Both the position numbers and the translations under genes were made by a program. 64,000 nucleotides of DNA from Aegilops tauschii subsp. strangulata (lineage: Eukaryota; Streptophyta; Magnoliopsida; Poales; Poaceae). Below, piece after piece: positions 1-11,580 of the stretch (the first letter of the stretch is position 1; every line of letters starts with the position of its first letter). The stretch spans positions 149,855,148 to 149,919,147 of the forward strand of contig NC_053040.3 in NCBI RefSeq assembly GCF_002575655.3, read 5' to 3'. Under the pieces are notes generated by a model. The model was not told where the DNA came from. It did no database searches and was given only the letters and a program-made list of their open reading frames with translations.

Positions 1-345
1 GCATGTTTTTCAAAACTTGCATCCGTCTGGGTCTCCCAGTTCCTTCCGTTGTCCGTTTCGGCACCCGACACTCTCACATGCACCCGTTGCACCTTCTAGA
101 CCTTGTTTCGTGAGCGGGAGAAAAACATTCTCGGAATGGGCCGAGATTTGTCGAATGGCCTTGGTACATCACCGGTAGGCCGCTTGTCAAATTTCGTTCC
201 ATTTGGAGGTCGTTTGATACCCCAACGGTTAACCGCGTTAACCGAAACCCCTCCTTCTCTTTGCAGCCCAGCACCCCTCCTCAACAGCCCACTAGCCCAT
301 CTAGCCCTCTCCATGCTCTTCGTCATTGGATCACGATCGTGTGGG
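1..345. other. Unassigned sequence at left edge
   Basis: No coding region or element end is recognisable. Gag-like coding on the minus strand stops making sense at about 323-345, so this is either another inserted repeat or the diverged continuation of the same element. The short reading frames in all directions show no known motif. Confidence 0.4.
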
Positions 346-1662
346 TGAACCGCACCTCATTTGGCCTCCCCTTAACTTTACTAAACAAGGAATCAATAGA
401 AGAAACACCAATCATTTTAAGATCTTCATCACTTTTGCAAGAATAATCACTAGAAAAAGCTTTTTCTAAAAATTCTCTTTTAGCTCTAAGCATAGCAGTT
501 CTTTTCTTACTTTCATCCATAGAAACATAAAGAGATTTAATTGATTCATCAACTTTAGGCACAAAAATTTTCATCTTGAGATTTTCCACATCATGAGCAA
601 TTCTATCAACACTTCTAGACAAATCATCAATCTTGTTCAACTTTTCTTCTATGGAAGTGTTGAAATCTTTTTGTGTGTTGATAAATTCTTTAATATTATT
701 CTCAAGATCAGAGGTGTTCCTATTATTATTGTAAGGTTGATTTCCATAGGAATTACCATAATTATTAGAGGAATTGGTAGGAAAAGGCCTAGGAGTAAAA
801 TTTCCTCTATAAGCATTGTTGTTGAAATTATTGCGAGAGACAAAATTCACATCAATGGCATCATTATTTTGCTCAATCAAAGTAGACAAAGGCATATCAT
901 TAAAATCAATAGGAGCACTTTTACTAGCAACCAATTTCATAAGAGCATCAACTTTGTTACTCAAAGAAGAAATTTCTTCAACCGAATTAACTTTTTTACT
1001 AGTAGGAGCCCTTTCGATATGCCATTGTGAATAATTTGCCATGATATTATCAAGAAATTTGGCGGCTTCACCCAAAGTAAATTCCATAAAAGTTCCACCC
1101 GCGGCGGAATCTAAAAGATTACGAGAAACAAAATTCAACCCCGCATAAAAAATTTGTATGATCATGCAAAGATTTAACCCATGAGTTGGGCAATTCCTTA
1201 GCATCATTTTCATCCTTTCCCAAGATTGCGCAACATGCTCATGTTCAAGTTGCTTGAAATTCATGATCTGGGTTCTAAGGGAAATAATTTTTGCGGGCGG
1301 AAAATACTTAGTGATAAAAGCATCTTTGCACTTGTTCCAAGAATCGATACTATTACAAGGCAAAGAAGAGAACCAAATTTTTGCAGAATCACGCAAAGAG
1401 AACGGAAATAATTTCATCTTGACCACATCATTGTCCACATCTTTTTTCTTTTGCATATTGCATAATCCATGAAGGTATTAAGATGGGACGCGGCATCCTC
1501 ATTAGGAGTACCGGAAAATTGGTCTTTCATAACAAGATTCAGCAAAGCAGTATTAATATCACAAGTCTCCGCACTAGTGGCGGGAGGAGCAAGCGGAGTG
1601 CCAATAAAATCATTGTTGTTGGTATTTGAGAAATCACATAATTTGGTGTTCTCTTGAGTCAT
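323..1662 (-). pseudogene. Athila-type gypsy gag, frameshifted
   Basis: Gag-like polyprotein of a Ty3/gypsy element, about 447 codons. The start is placed at the ATG at 1662 (MTQENTKLCDF), downstream of the PBS and LTR to the right. The middle carries the retrotransposon gag (capsid-like) signature: KLFPFSLRDSAKIWFSSLP, then FITKYFPPAKI and a charged region with SWERMKMMLRNCP. The C-terminal third is Asn-rich, followed by a probable coiled coil (IEEKLNKIDDLSRSVDRIAHDVENLK). The reading frame changes at about 1440-1456, so the product is broken. No protease, reverse transcriptase or integrase is seen before the window edge. Athila lineage is inferred from the matching LTR and from the protease of its plus-strand relative at 9704-10413. 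Confidence 0.8.
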
Positions 1663-1849
1663 GATGACCACACAATAAGATTGCACTCAAAAACAGATCT
1701 GGCAAGAAAACGGCGAATGAAAAAAGAGAGGCGAATAAAATGACAAATTTTTGTGAAGTGGGGGAGAGGAAAACAAGAGGCAAATGGCAAATAATGTAAA
1801 TTGCAAGGAGATGAGATTTTTGATTAGGAACCTGGTTATGTTGAAGATC

Positions 1850-1868
1850 CTCCCCGGCAACGGCGCCA
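1850..1868 (-). other. Primer-binding site of minus-strand gypsy element
   Basis: The minus strand reads TGGCGCCGTTGCCGGGGAG, twelve bases inside the LTR end at 1881. The same motif follows the 5' LTR at 16665. It fixes the orientation: LTR, then PBS, then gag, reading right to left. Confidence 0.85.
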
Positions 1869-3105
1869 TAAATTCTTCCTTGATGGTAGCTGGAACTACG
1901 TCGGTATTTCCCCGGAGAGGGAGGGATGATGTAGCACAGCGACGGAAGGTATTTCCCTCAGTTATGAAACCAAGGTATCAAACCAGTAGGAAAACCAAGC
2001 AACACAAGGTAAGCAACACCTGCACACAAACAACAACATCTCGCAACCCGACGTGTTAAAGGGGTTGTCAATCCCTTCCGGGGTACGGCGCCTCAAGATA
2101 GGCAAGCGGACGTGAGGTAAATTGTAGTAGATTGATAGATCGAACGCCAAATAAAATAAATAAAGATAAAACGCAGCAAGGTATTTTTGTGTTTTTTGGT
2201 TTAATAGATCTGAATAAAAATGCAAAGGAAAAGTAGATCGCAAGGCAAATATATGAGAAAGAAGACCCGGGGGCCGTAGGTTTCACTAGTGGCTTCTCTC
2301 GACAAAAAATAGCAAACGATGGGTAAACAAATTACTGTTGGGCAATTGATAGAACTTAAAATAATCATGACGATATCCAGGCAATGATCATTACATAGGC
2401 ATCATGTCCAAGATTAGTAGACCAACTCCTGCCTGCATCTACTACTATTACTCCACACATCGACCGCTATCCAGCATGCATCTAGTGTATTAAGTTCATG
2501 GAAAAAATAGAGTAATGCAATAAGAACGATGACATGATGTAGACAAGATCCATTTATCTATATGGCGGTAGATATAGATCTTGTCTTTTTATCCTTAGTA
2601 GCAACGATACATACATGTCCGTTCCCTTTCTGTCACTGGGATCAAGCACCGTACGATCGAACCCACTACCGGGCACCTCTTCCCATTGCAAGATAAATAG
2701 ATCAAGTTGGCCAAACAAAACCCATATCGGAGAAGAAATACGAGGCTATAAGAGATCATGCATATAAGAGATCAAAGAAACTCAAATAACTTTCATGGAT
2801 ATAAAAAGATATAACTGATCATAAACTCGAAGTTCATCAGATCCCAACAAACACACCGCAAAAGAGTTACATCATATGGATCTCCAAGAGACCAATGTAT
2901 TGATAATTCAGCGAGAGAGAGAAAGCCATCTAGCTACTAACTACGGACCCGAAGGTCTACAAAGAACTACTCACGCATCATCGGGGAGGCACCTCTGGAA
3001 GTGGTGAACCCCTCCGTGATGGTGTGTAGATTGGAGCTGGTGGTTCTGGACTTTGCGGCGGCTGGATGAATATTTCATCGACGCTTCTAGGGTTCTGGGA
3101 TTTTT

Positions 3106-3120
3106 GGGGTATTTATAGAG
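3106..3120 (-). promoter_or_regulatory. TATA box of minus-strand LTR
   Basis: The minus strand reads CTCTATAAATACCCC. It lies about 30 bp downstream (in transcript sense) of the hairpin at 3151-3208, the same arrangement as in the related LTR at 12900. Confidence 0.7.
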
Positions 3121-3150
3121 CAAAGAGGCGGTCCGAGGGGCACCAGAGGT

Positions 3151-3208
3151 GGGCACAACCCACCAGGGCGCGCCTGGGCCTCATGGCGCGCCCTGGTGGG
3201 TTGTGCCC
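3151..3208. repeat. Perfect 24-bp inverted repeat in LTR U3
   Basis: The arms 3151-3174 and 3185-3208 are exact reverse complements separated by 10 bases. Each arm is GC-rich and contains ACCCACCAGGGCGCGCC or its complement. It sits directly upstream of the LTR TATA box. Confidence 0.9.
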
Positions 3209-3481
3209 CCCTCGGGGCACCCCCAGGGTGCAACCAGGGCCCATTGCCTTCCTTCTGGCTCATAAAAATCATGGAGTTTCATGGCATTTGGACTTCGTTT
3301 CATATTGATTTCCTGCGATGTAAAAAACATGGAAAAAACAGCAACTGGCTCTTGGCACTATGTCAATAGGTTAGTACAAAAAATGATATAAAATGACTAT
3401 AAAATGATGATAAAACATCCAAGATTGATAAATAAACAACATGGAACAATCAAAAATTATAGATACGTTGGAGACGTATCA

Positions 3482-5097
3482 GCATCCCCAAGCTTAAGTC
3501 CTACTCGTCCTCGAGTAGGTAAGTGATAAAAACAGAATTTTTGATGTGGAGTGTTGTTCATCAAGTCATATCATATTCTTTTCTGTCTAGCATGGACATT
3601 TGGACTTTTATGTGATTCAAAGCAATAGTCTAGTTTTGACATAATAATTTAGATACTCAAGCATATCAACAAGCAACCATGTCTTTCAAAATATCAATGC
3701 TAAAACAAGTTATCCCTAGCCCATCATGCTCAAACATTGATCCATTCATGAAACACACTCGAATATTAACTACACCCAGTACTTAAACACGATCATATTG
3801 CCTCCTAGTTGGTGATTTTTGTAAGAGAAGATGGAGACTCAAATTAAAAATAAAAATTGCATAAAGTAAAAGAAAGTCCCTTCACAGAGGGAAGTAGGGA
3901 TTTGTAGAGGTGCCAGAGCTCAAAGCAAAAAATAGAGATAAAAACTTTTTGGGAGGTGTATCCATCCCACCAACGAAAACGACTCAGATCTACGAACACT
4001 TTCCATGCTAGATATGCCATAGGCGGTTCCCAAACAGAAAATAAAGTTTATTCCTTTTTCCACCATTCTTCCACTTTCCATGGCTACCCGTATCCACGGG
4101 TGCCCTCCATACCAACACTTTCCAAGGAATTTATTATTTGACAACATAAAGTAAATTCATTTTTCCATTTCGGGACTGGGCATCCCTAAAACCTTTGCCT
4201 TACTCTCGTGCAATGACAAGTCAATAAACACTCATCGTGAGAATAATACATCTATCATGGAAAATATTAGCCACCAGTTACCATTCCGCGAGCGAATCAA
4301 ACACACAAAAGAGAAGTATATTTTTAAAATTAGAGACGGCACATGCAAATTTGCTTAGAACGGCAAAAGAATACCGCATGGTAGATATAGTGGACTCATG
4401 TGGCAAAACTGGTTTAAAGGATTTTGGATGCACAAGTAGAGGTCATACTTAGTGCAAAATGAAGGCTAGCAAAAAGATTGAGAAGCGACCAACCAAGAAA
4501 CGAATAATCTCATAAGCAAGCATTAAGCATAATTAACACCAAATAATGCACCACAAGTAGGATATAATTTCATTGCATGATTATTGACTTTTGTGCATCC
4601 ATAGGGAATCACAAACCTTAACACCAATATTCTTACTAAAGCATAATTACTCATCAACATAACTCACATATCACATCATTATATCTCAAAACTATTACTA
4701 AGAATCAAGTTTATTTTGTTCAATGATCTTCATGACATTTTCTTTAGTTTATCCTTCTTGGATATCTATCACTTTGGGACTAATTTTCATGTGGTTCTTT
4801 TCATAAGCTCAAACAAATATAAATGAAGACCATGAACATAACAAAATTTCTTTCTCTCAAAATAATTTAAGTGAAGCAAGAGATAATTTCTTCAAAAATA
4901 ACAAAGCACACCGTGCTCAAAAAGATATAAGTGAAGCACTAGAGCAAGTCCTAGCTCGTAAAAGATTTAAGTGAAGCATAGAGAGCAATTATAACAAGTC
5001 ATGACATAATTTTCTCTCTCTCAAATAGGTGTGTCCAGCAAGGATTGATGACTTAAAACACAAAATAAAACAAGCAAAGACACATAGCATACAAGAC
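3482..5097 (-). mobile_element. 3' non-coding region and PPT of minus-strand Athila-type element
   Basis: The minus strand ends in TTAAGCTTGGGGATGC (3482-3497), the PPT of this family, against the LTR. The whole stretch is the inverted counterpart of about 11230-12899. It includes repeated CTTCACTTA...TTTTGAG units (minus sense, about 4850-5030). It is coding-free; short frames such as 3920-4147 also occur in the plus copy and look fortuitous. It ends abruptly at about 5097, where unrelated sequence begins. Confidence 0.8.
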
Positions 5098-8000
5098 TAT
5101 CACGCCCAATATGCGACTCTATCCTAAAGGAACTCGAAGGTCCCACCAAGGATAGAAGCGCATATTGGAGACGCTTTTGCAAGGTAGATATCATTACATC
5201 GTACCATTACATAATAGTTGGGGATACATACAAAGGCATACAAATGCCACAAGAATACATCAATACATCATACATGAGAACAACATCCGACTACGGATGA
5301 AACACAAACAGAAACTCAAACGACATCCACCCTGCTAGCCCAGGCTGCCGACCAGGAACCTATCCCAAGATCAACGAAGAAGAAGAAGAACTCCAAGACA
5401 AGGAAATATCGCTCTCACATCATGATCATCGCATTACCTATACCTGCAACTGTTGGTGTAGTAAATTGTGAGCCACGAGGACTCAGCAATCCCATTACCA
5501 TGGGTATCAAGACTAGCAAAGCTTAAAGGGTATGGAAGGGGTAAGTGGCGAGGTTGCAGCAACGACTAAGCATTGTATGGTGGCTAACTTACGAGTACAA
5601 GAGTAAGATGAGAAACTACGCAAACGGTCGCAAACTAGTAATGATCAAGAAGTGATCCGGAACAACTTACGTTCAAACATAACCCAACCGTGTACTCCTC
5701 TCGAACTTCCCCGAAAAGAGACAATCACGGTTACGCACGCGGTTGTTGTATTTTAAGAGAGTTTACTTCAAGTCCTCTACAACCAGATATTAACCATCTG
5801 CCACATAACCGCGGGCACGGCTTTCGAAAGTTTAGACCCTGCAGGGGTGTCCCAACTTAGCCCATGACAAGCTCACGATCCGCGGGGACAATCCTCCATC
5901 GCGGGACCCTCCGACCAGACTCGGAATCCCGATGCACAAGACATTTCAACAATGGTAAAACAAAACCAGCAAGACCTCCTGATGTGCCGACAAATCCCGA
6001 TAGCAGCCGCACGTATCTCGTTCTCAGGGCACACCGGATGGGCCAGACGTCGGGTTGGCTGAGACCCTGGTTGCCCAGGGGGCGCCGGACATCGCCCGGT
6101 TTGGACCAACACCCGGAGGAGCACTGGCCCGGGGGGTTGATTAAAAAAAATCCTCGGGGTCCGGAAAGTCCCTATGCAAGTTTTAGTTGTTATTAGGCAA
6201 ATGGTAAAACCAATGTTGGGCCTTGCTGGAAGAGTTTTATTCAAAGCGAACTGTCAAGAGGGCCCCATACCCCTCACCATGTTAGGGACGCAAAATCAAG
6301 GAACATAACACCGGTATGACAGAAACTAGGGCGGCAAGAGTGGAACAAAACACCAGGCATAAGGCCGAGCCTTCCACCCTTTACCAAGTATATAGATGCG
6401 TTAATTAAATAAGAGATATTGTGATATCCCAAGATATCCATGTCCCAACATGGAACAACATGCCACTGCACCTGCAACTAGCAACGCTATAAGAGCGGCT
6501 GAGCAAAGCGGTAACATAGCCAAACAATGGTTTGCTAGGAAGGGTTAAAAGGTTAGAGGCTATCATGGCAATTTGGGAGGCTGGATAAACAAGTGGTAGG
6601 TAGCGCGACATAGCGATAGCATCGAGACAACTAGCATAGCAAAGATAGTAGTGAGATCCAAGGTGACGGTCATCTTTCCTGGAATCCCGCTAGGAAGAAG
6701 ATCAAGTCCATGAAGAACATGAAGCCACGTAGACGAACGAATCCTCACAATCGCAACGAAACATGAACTATTGAGGAGCACAACCGGAAAAAGGCAAACA
6801 ACATGGTAAACTCACAACACATAAACATAACATGATGCTCAACCAAGTATGATGCATGACAAGGCTACATGATGCTACTCATGGCAAGAGATGATGCATA
6901 CAAGAGCAACACACCAAAGCAAGTTTAAATGAGGCTGGAAACAACATATATCAATTCCGGTAAGTCCTCATATGCAAATTTCAAAATTGGTCCTGATCTG
7001 ATTACAACACAATGTTGAAGTTATTAAAAAGCAAGTTAATATGCACCAAGATGATCCACACGGTTTTCTAATCAAGTTACATATAAAGTTCGTTTAATTC
7101 GGAGCTACGGCCTAGAAGATATGAGCAAAACAAGTTAAACATGGCATTGATGCAAATGCAAGCAAAACAACATCACAATCACTCCAAAACAAGGATGCAA
7201 TAAGGCAACATGAAATACATGCAAAACCAAGCAATTTTCATATAGGGCATACTTCAAACAGAGCCACGGTTCAACACATACACTCAATACAAGTTTCGAA
7301 CACGATCTGCCCAAAACAGCAACTAAGCACTTTGTAATCAAGGAAACAACATGCTACAGGAAACATATGGCCACAAACTTGATATGCACTTAAATTATAG
7401 ACAACATGCTTCAAATATGATTAAGGTTCAGGTTCATAGGCATCAAGATTAATCCAATATGATCAATGCAAAAAGCAACTTTATAACACAGATTATGACT
7501 TAGTGAAAACAGAGCATATGCATGAGCAGAGTTTAAACGATGGCATATTGGAGGCAAGAAATAATTAAGCTACATTGCAAGAACATGGCAAGAAAAAGCA
7601 TGGAAAGATAGTACATATCATGAAGATAAAAACACACCACAAGTTATAACCATATGAGCAACGGGTTCATGGGAATCATCAAGACAAGATGCAAACATGA
7701 TATAAGCTGATTCTCAGACTTGAGGAAATCTGGGAATGCAAAACAATAACATGATGATGCTGACTTTGGAGGCACATAACAGCAAGCATATCAACTTTAG
7801 TACTCTTTAAAAAGACATGGTCATGTAGTATACATGATATATTTCAACTTAGTCCATGAGCACAAATTCATATGATGCATGGAGCAACTACTATGATACT
7901 TGAAAAAAGAAACATGCTGTTAACAGGTTGACAGATTTAGTATGATGGCAACTTGAGAGTAAGAAAGAGACAAACTACAGCAAGTTATAGGTCAACCAAG

Positions 8001-9660
8001 GGAATGGAATAAAAGTACATATAACAAGGAGAAAATAACATCAAGGCATCATAACCATATGGCTCATGGAATAGTGGGAACCATCAAGACAAGTTTGAAT
8101 GTTGTAACAGTTTCAGCAAGTTAAAACACCAACATCAACATGGCATGTCTGCAAGGTTGGTACAGAGGTCATATGAAGTCCAAAATTATCAAACTTGGCA
8201 TGCGGACAAATTAATCATGGCATACTTCAAATCATGTAATTGGATAATATCCAAAAGAGGCACATATTAATTAATAACAAGCGCACAAGATGGCATCATG
8301 AAGTTAACAGAAAACTGGAACATCATTTTGGCATGTTCATGGCAATGAAAACATATGCTACAAGACATATATGAGGCATCAAAAGGCACGGCATAATAGA
8401 GCATAATATGTCGAGTTAACATGGCAACCTAAAGTAACAGCTACAGACTTAGCAAAACTCACCAAGTCTCAGAAAACAACAAACATCATGTGGCACACTT
8501 TGCATGCTTGATACACTCACCAAAAGGCACATAAAAATAGGTGGATTGCACCACCATAAAGATGGCATGAATATGCTCCTAAAACATGTAGACATGATGC
8601 TCAAAATATGAACACACAAAATGCTATGAAAAAGACAAATCAGCAAGTTATGACAATCTTCAGCAGGTTACATCATTTAGCAGTTTTGCAACGATGATTA
8701 GGGCATCAAGATGAACTCAAACAAGCATGCAACAGTACACTAACATGAAGATCATTCAGAGGTGAACAATTTTACATATCATATGCGCAAATCGGACCAA
8801 CATGCACAAAGTTATGGCTGGTCAAAGATGCACACATAATATGCAAACTCAGGGACTTAGCCGGAAAACTACCTCGCGGGAAACGGGATCGGGTGGTTCG
8901 GGACGAGCGGATCCGGGATGGCGGAGGCGCGTTTGGTTGGATGGGTGGGTGGATCTGATCCACCTTTTCTGGATCCGGCCGGAGAGAAGCTCCGGCGAGC
9001 TCGGGGCGGTGGCCGGCGACGTCGGCAACCTTCGGCGAGGGCGGCACGGTCGACGGGGAGGCGCGGGGCGACGGGATCCGGCGGGAGTGGACGCCGGCGC
9101 GGCGCGTGGCGCGGCCGGACGACGAGGCGAGGCGAAGCGGCGAGGTCGGCGGTGCAGCAGGCAGCAGCAGCGCGGGCTGGCGCGGGTGGCGGCGGTGCAG
9201 TGGCGAGGTGCGGGCGGCGCGAGGGCGGCGAGGTGCGCGCGCGGCAGAGGAGGCGGGGTGGCGTGGAGAGGCGGCGAAGGCGGCGGCCGGCGGGTGGAGA
9301 CGAGGCGGCGAGGTCCCGGCGTGCAGCAGAGTTGGAGGCGGGCGGCGGCGCTGGGCGACGCCGGCGAGGTCCGGTGGCGGCGGCGCAAGGGCGCGGGCGG
9401 CGCGGATCCGGGTGGCGGCGTGGCGTCTCGGGCCCGGGCGGGCCGGCCTCGGGCCGCGGCGGCGCGCGGTGGCGGAGGGCCACGTGGCAGGCGGGGAGTG
9501 GCTGTGGGCGGCGCGGTGGACGCGTCCGGCGCGGACGGATGTGTCCGGCGGCGGAGGAGGAGAGGGACTAGGGTTTCGCGCGTGATTTTGGGGGAGGGGA
9601 CTAATTTATAGGTAGAGGGAGCTAGAATGATGAAAAAGGGACTGGAGAAGAGTCAACTTT
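5098..9660 (-). mobile_element. Gypsy-type LTR block (Tekay-like), minus strand, 5' end truncated
   Basis: The left border (minus sense ...GCATATTGGGCGTGATA) resembles the 3' ends of long gypsy LTRs that finish in GGGCGTCACA, with the last CA changed to TA. Reading leftwards on the minus strand there is a TATA box near 9613, a very GC-rich leader of about 730 bp (8850-9580), then a long AT-rich stretch (about 6250-8850) full of short ACATG/CATATG words, and a CGTGGCTC-containing region near the end. No protein with known motifs is encoded; the long GC-rich frames are compositional. The right border is approximate. There is no standard LTR start before Athila-type sequence resumes at about 9661, so the U3 is probably truncated. 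The family is uncertain. Confidence 0.5.
9603..9613 (-). promoter_or_regulatory. Candidate TATA box of minus-strand LTR block
   Basis: The minus strand reads CTACCTATAAATTAG. It is followed on that strand by a C-rich leader with GAAACCCTAG, a motif common in plant 5' untranslated regions, and then the GC-rich block. Confidence 0.5.
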
Positions 9661-9703
9661 AGGTAGAAGGTGTTCCAATATTTCGGAGGGTGAAAATCTT
9701 GTT

Positions 9704-10413
9704 GTGAAAATTGATGAAAGTGGGTTTGGAGAGGTCAAAACTTTAGCTAGTGATGTGCCCACTATTTTGGATTATAAAGGCTTTAATTATGATAGTTGCT
9801 CTTTGATTGATTGTATTTCTTTGTTGCAATCCATGATAAATTCACCCCATGCTTATGAACAAAACAAAGCTTTTACTAAACATATTGTTGATGCTATGAT
9901 GAAAGCTTTGGAAGAAAAGTTGGAATTAGAAGTATCAATTCCTATAAAATTGCATGACGAATGGGAACCTACTATCAAAGTCAAGATTAAAAATTATGAG
10001 TTTTTTGCTTTGTGTGACTTGGGTGCTAGTGTTTCTACAATTCCGAAATCTTTATGTGATGTGCTTGGTCTTACCAATCTTGAAGAGTGTTCTTTGAATT
10101 TACACTTGGCTGATTCTACTATTAAAAAGCCTATGGGAAGAATTAATGATTTTCTTATTCTTACAAATAGGAACTATGTGCCCATAGATTTTATTGTTCT
10201 TATATTGATTGCAATCCATCTTGTCCAATTATTCTTGGTAGACCGTTTTTACGCACTATCGGTGCCATGATTGATATGAAAGAAGGCAATATTAAGTTCC
10301 AATTTCTTTTGAGGAAAGGTATGGAACACTTTCCTAGAACAAAAAGCAGGCCACCTTATGAATCAATCATGAGGGCATCTTATGGATCTCGAACCAAAGA
10401 TGACAAAACTTAG
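9704..10413 (+). pseudogene. Athila-type gypsy protease region, frameshifted
   Basis: C-terminal part of a gag-protease reading frame. It contains the retropepsin-like motif CDLGASVSTIPKSL and, in the next frame after about 10200, the second conserved motif IILGRPFLRTIGAM. The frame change at about 10200-10203 looks like a single-base loss. The combined frame ends at the TAG at 10411-10413. No reverse transcriptase, RNase H or integrase follows, so the element is non-autonomous or deleted. The upstream gag half is absent because the neighbouring LTR block abuts at about 9660. A conserved TTGGGAGGCAACCCAA follows 40 bases after the stop. Confidence 0.8.
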
Positions 10414-11061
10414 ATCCTTGCCTTACGCCTAGCTAAGGGCGTAAAGCGCTTGTTGGGAGGCAACCCAATGAATAAAATTTATTTTTGCTTTTTGCTTTAT
10501 GTTCTTGTGTGTTTACACATTTATGCTACTGGTATGATTGTGCTTTTTATGTTTTAATTAGTTTTTGTGCCAAGTAAAGCCTATAGGATCTTCTTGGGTG
10601 ATAGTTGTTTGATCTTGCCAAAAAGACAGAAACTTTGCGCTCACGAAAATAATTTTCATAAATCACAGAAAAGAGATTTTGCTTTGATTTTTTTTTCAGA
10701 AGATTAATATACAAATTACCCTGGTCATCCTATTTTGGTAGAATTTTTGGAGTTACATAAGTAATCGCAAAAGTCAGATTGCTACAGACTGTTCTGTTTT
10801 GACAGATTCTGTTTTCTTTGTGTTGTGTGCTTATTTTGATGGCTCTACGGTTTTCTTTGATGAGTTTTTGTCATAGAAAAGTTGGAATACAGTAGATATA
10901 ATACGAAAACAAAATATGAATTGGTTTGATAGAGCTCTTATATTAGTGATTTGTTTTTCTTACACTAACGGATCTCACGAAGGTTTTGTTGAGTTTTATG
11001 TGATTGAAGTTTTCAAGTTTTGGGTTATCTTACGATGGATGAAGGAAGGATGTAAGAGCCT

Positions 11062-11148
11062 AAGCTTGGGGATGCCCCGGCATCCCAAGCTATTATCCAA
11101 GAATGAGCAACCAACTAAGCTTGGGGATGCCCCCCGAGTGGCATCCCC
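11062..11148 (+). repeat. Two stem-loops built on the PPT motif
   Basis: TAAGCTTGGGGATGCC occurs twice, at 11062 and 11116. Each time it is followed within a few bases by its complement (GGCATCCCAAGCT at about 11079-11091; GGCATCCCC at 11140-11148). The genuine PPT of the same element (12884-12899) is the same word without a partner. A second element has the same pair at 18018-18102. Confidence 0.75.
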
Positions 11149-11339
11149 GCTTTCTTCCAACAACTATCGGTATTTTACTCGAGGCTATATTTTTATTCGT
11201 CACATGATATGTGTTTTGCTTGGAGCGTCTTGTATGATATGTGTCTTTGCTTGTTTTATTTTGTGTTTTAAGTCATCAACCCTTGCTGGACACACCTATT
11301 TGAGAGAGCCAAAATTATATCATGACTTGTTAGATTTTC

Positions 11340-11580
11340 TCTCTATGCTTCACTTAAATCTTTTATGAGCTAGGACTTTCTCTAGTGCTTCACTTATATC
11401 TTTTTGAGCACGGTGTGCTTGGTTATTTTTGAAGAAATGCTCTCTTGCTTCACTTAGACTTGTTTGAGAGTTAGTAAAAGTTTGAAGAAATTCTCTCTTG
11501 CTTCACTTAAATTATTTTGAGAGCAAGGACAATGTTATGCTGATGATCTTCACTTATATTTGTTCGAGCTTATGAAAAGC
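11340..11580 (+). repeat. Degenerate tandem repeat, CTTCACTTA...TTTTGAG units
   Basis: Four to five units of roughly 55-75 bp, each with CTTCACTTA(A/T)AT followed by TTTTGAG. Similar arrays appear at about 18290-18420 in the nested gypsy element and, inverted, at about 4850-5030. Confidence 0.7.

Larger units (their letters stand above)
1881..3481 (-). mobile_element. Sabrina/WHAM-like gypsy LTR (1601 bp)
   Basis: On the minus strand it begins TGATACGTCTCCAACG at 3481 and ends GCTACCATCA at 1881, giving TG...CA termini. It has a PBS and gag on its 3' side, so it acts as a 5' LTR. Unusually it also has a PPT directly outside its 5' end (3482-3497), as a 3' LTR would. It is closely similar to the plus-strand LTR at 12900-14490 but in opposite orientation, so this is not an ordinary LTR pair. 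A TATA box lies at 3106-3120 and a strong hairpin at 3151-3208. Confidence 0.85.

Noticed and set aside
3920..4147. 75-codon ORF and its counterpart at 12233-12499
   Set aside because: Lies in the repeated non-coding tail of Athila-type elements; no known motif and not tied to any element gene.
8802..9611. Long overlapping ORFs (up to 269 codons) on both strands in the GC-rich block
   Set aside because: Extreme GC removes stop codons in all frames; sequences are Arg/Gly/Ala/Pro low complexity with no domain, inside an LTR.
11340..11580. CRISPR-like repeat array
   Set aside because: Units are degenerate, unevenly spaced and within a plant retroelement tail; no spacers of constant length.
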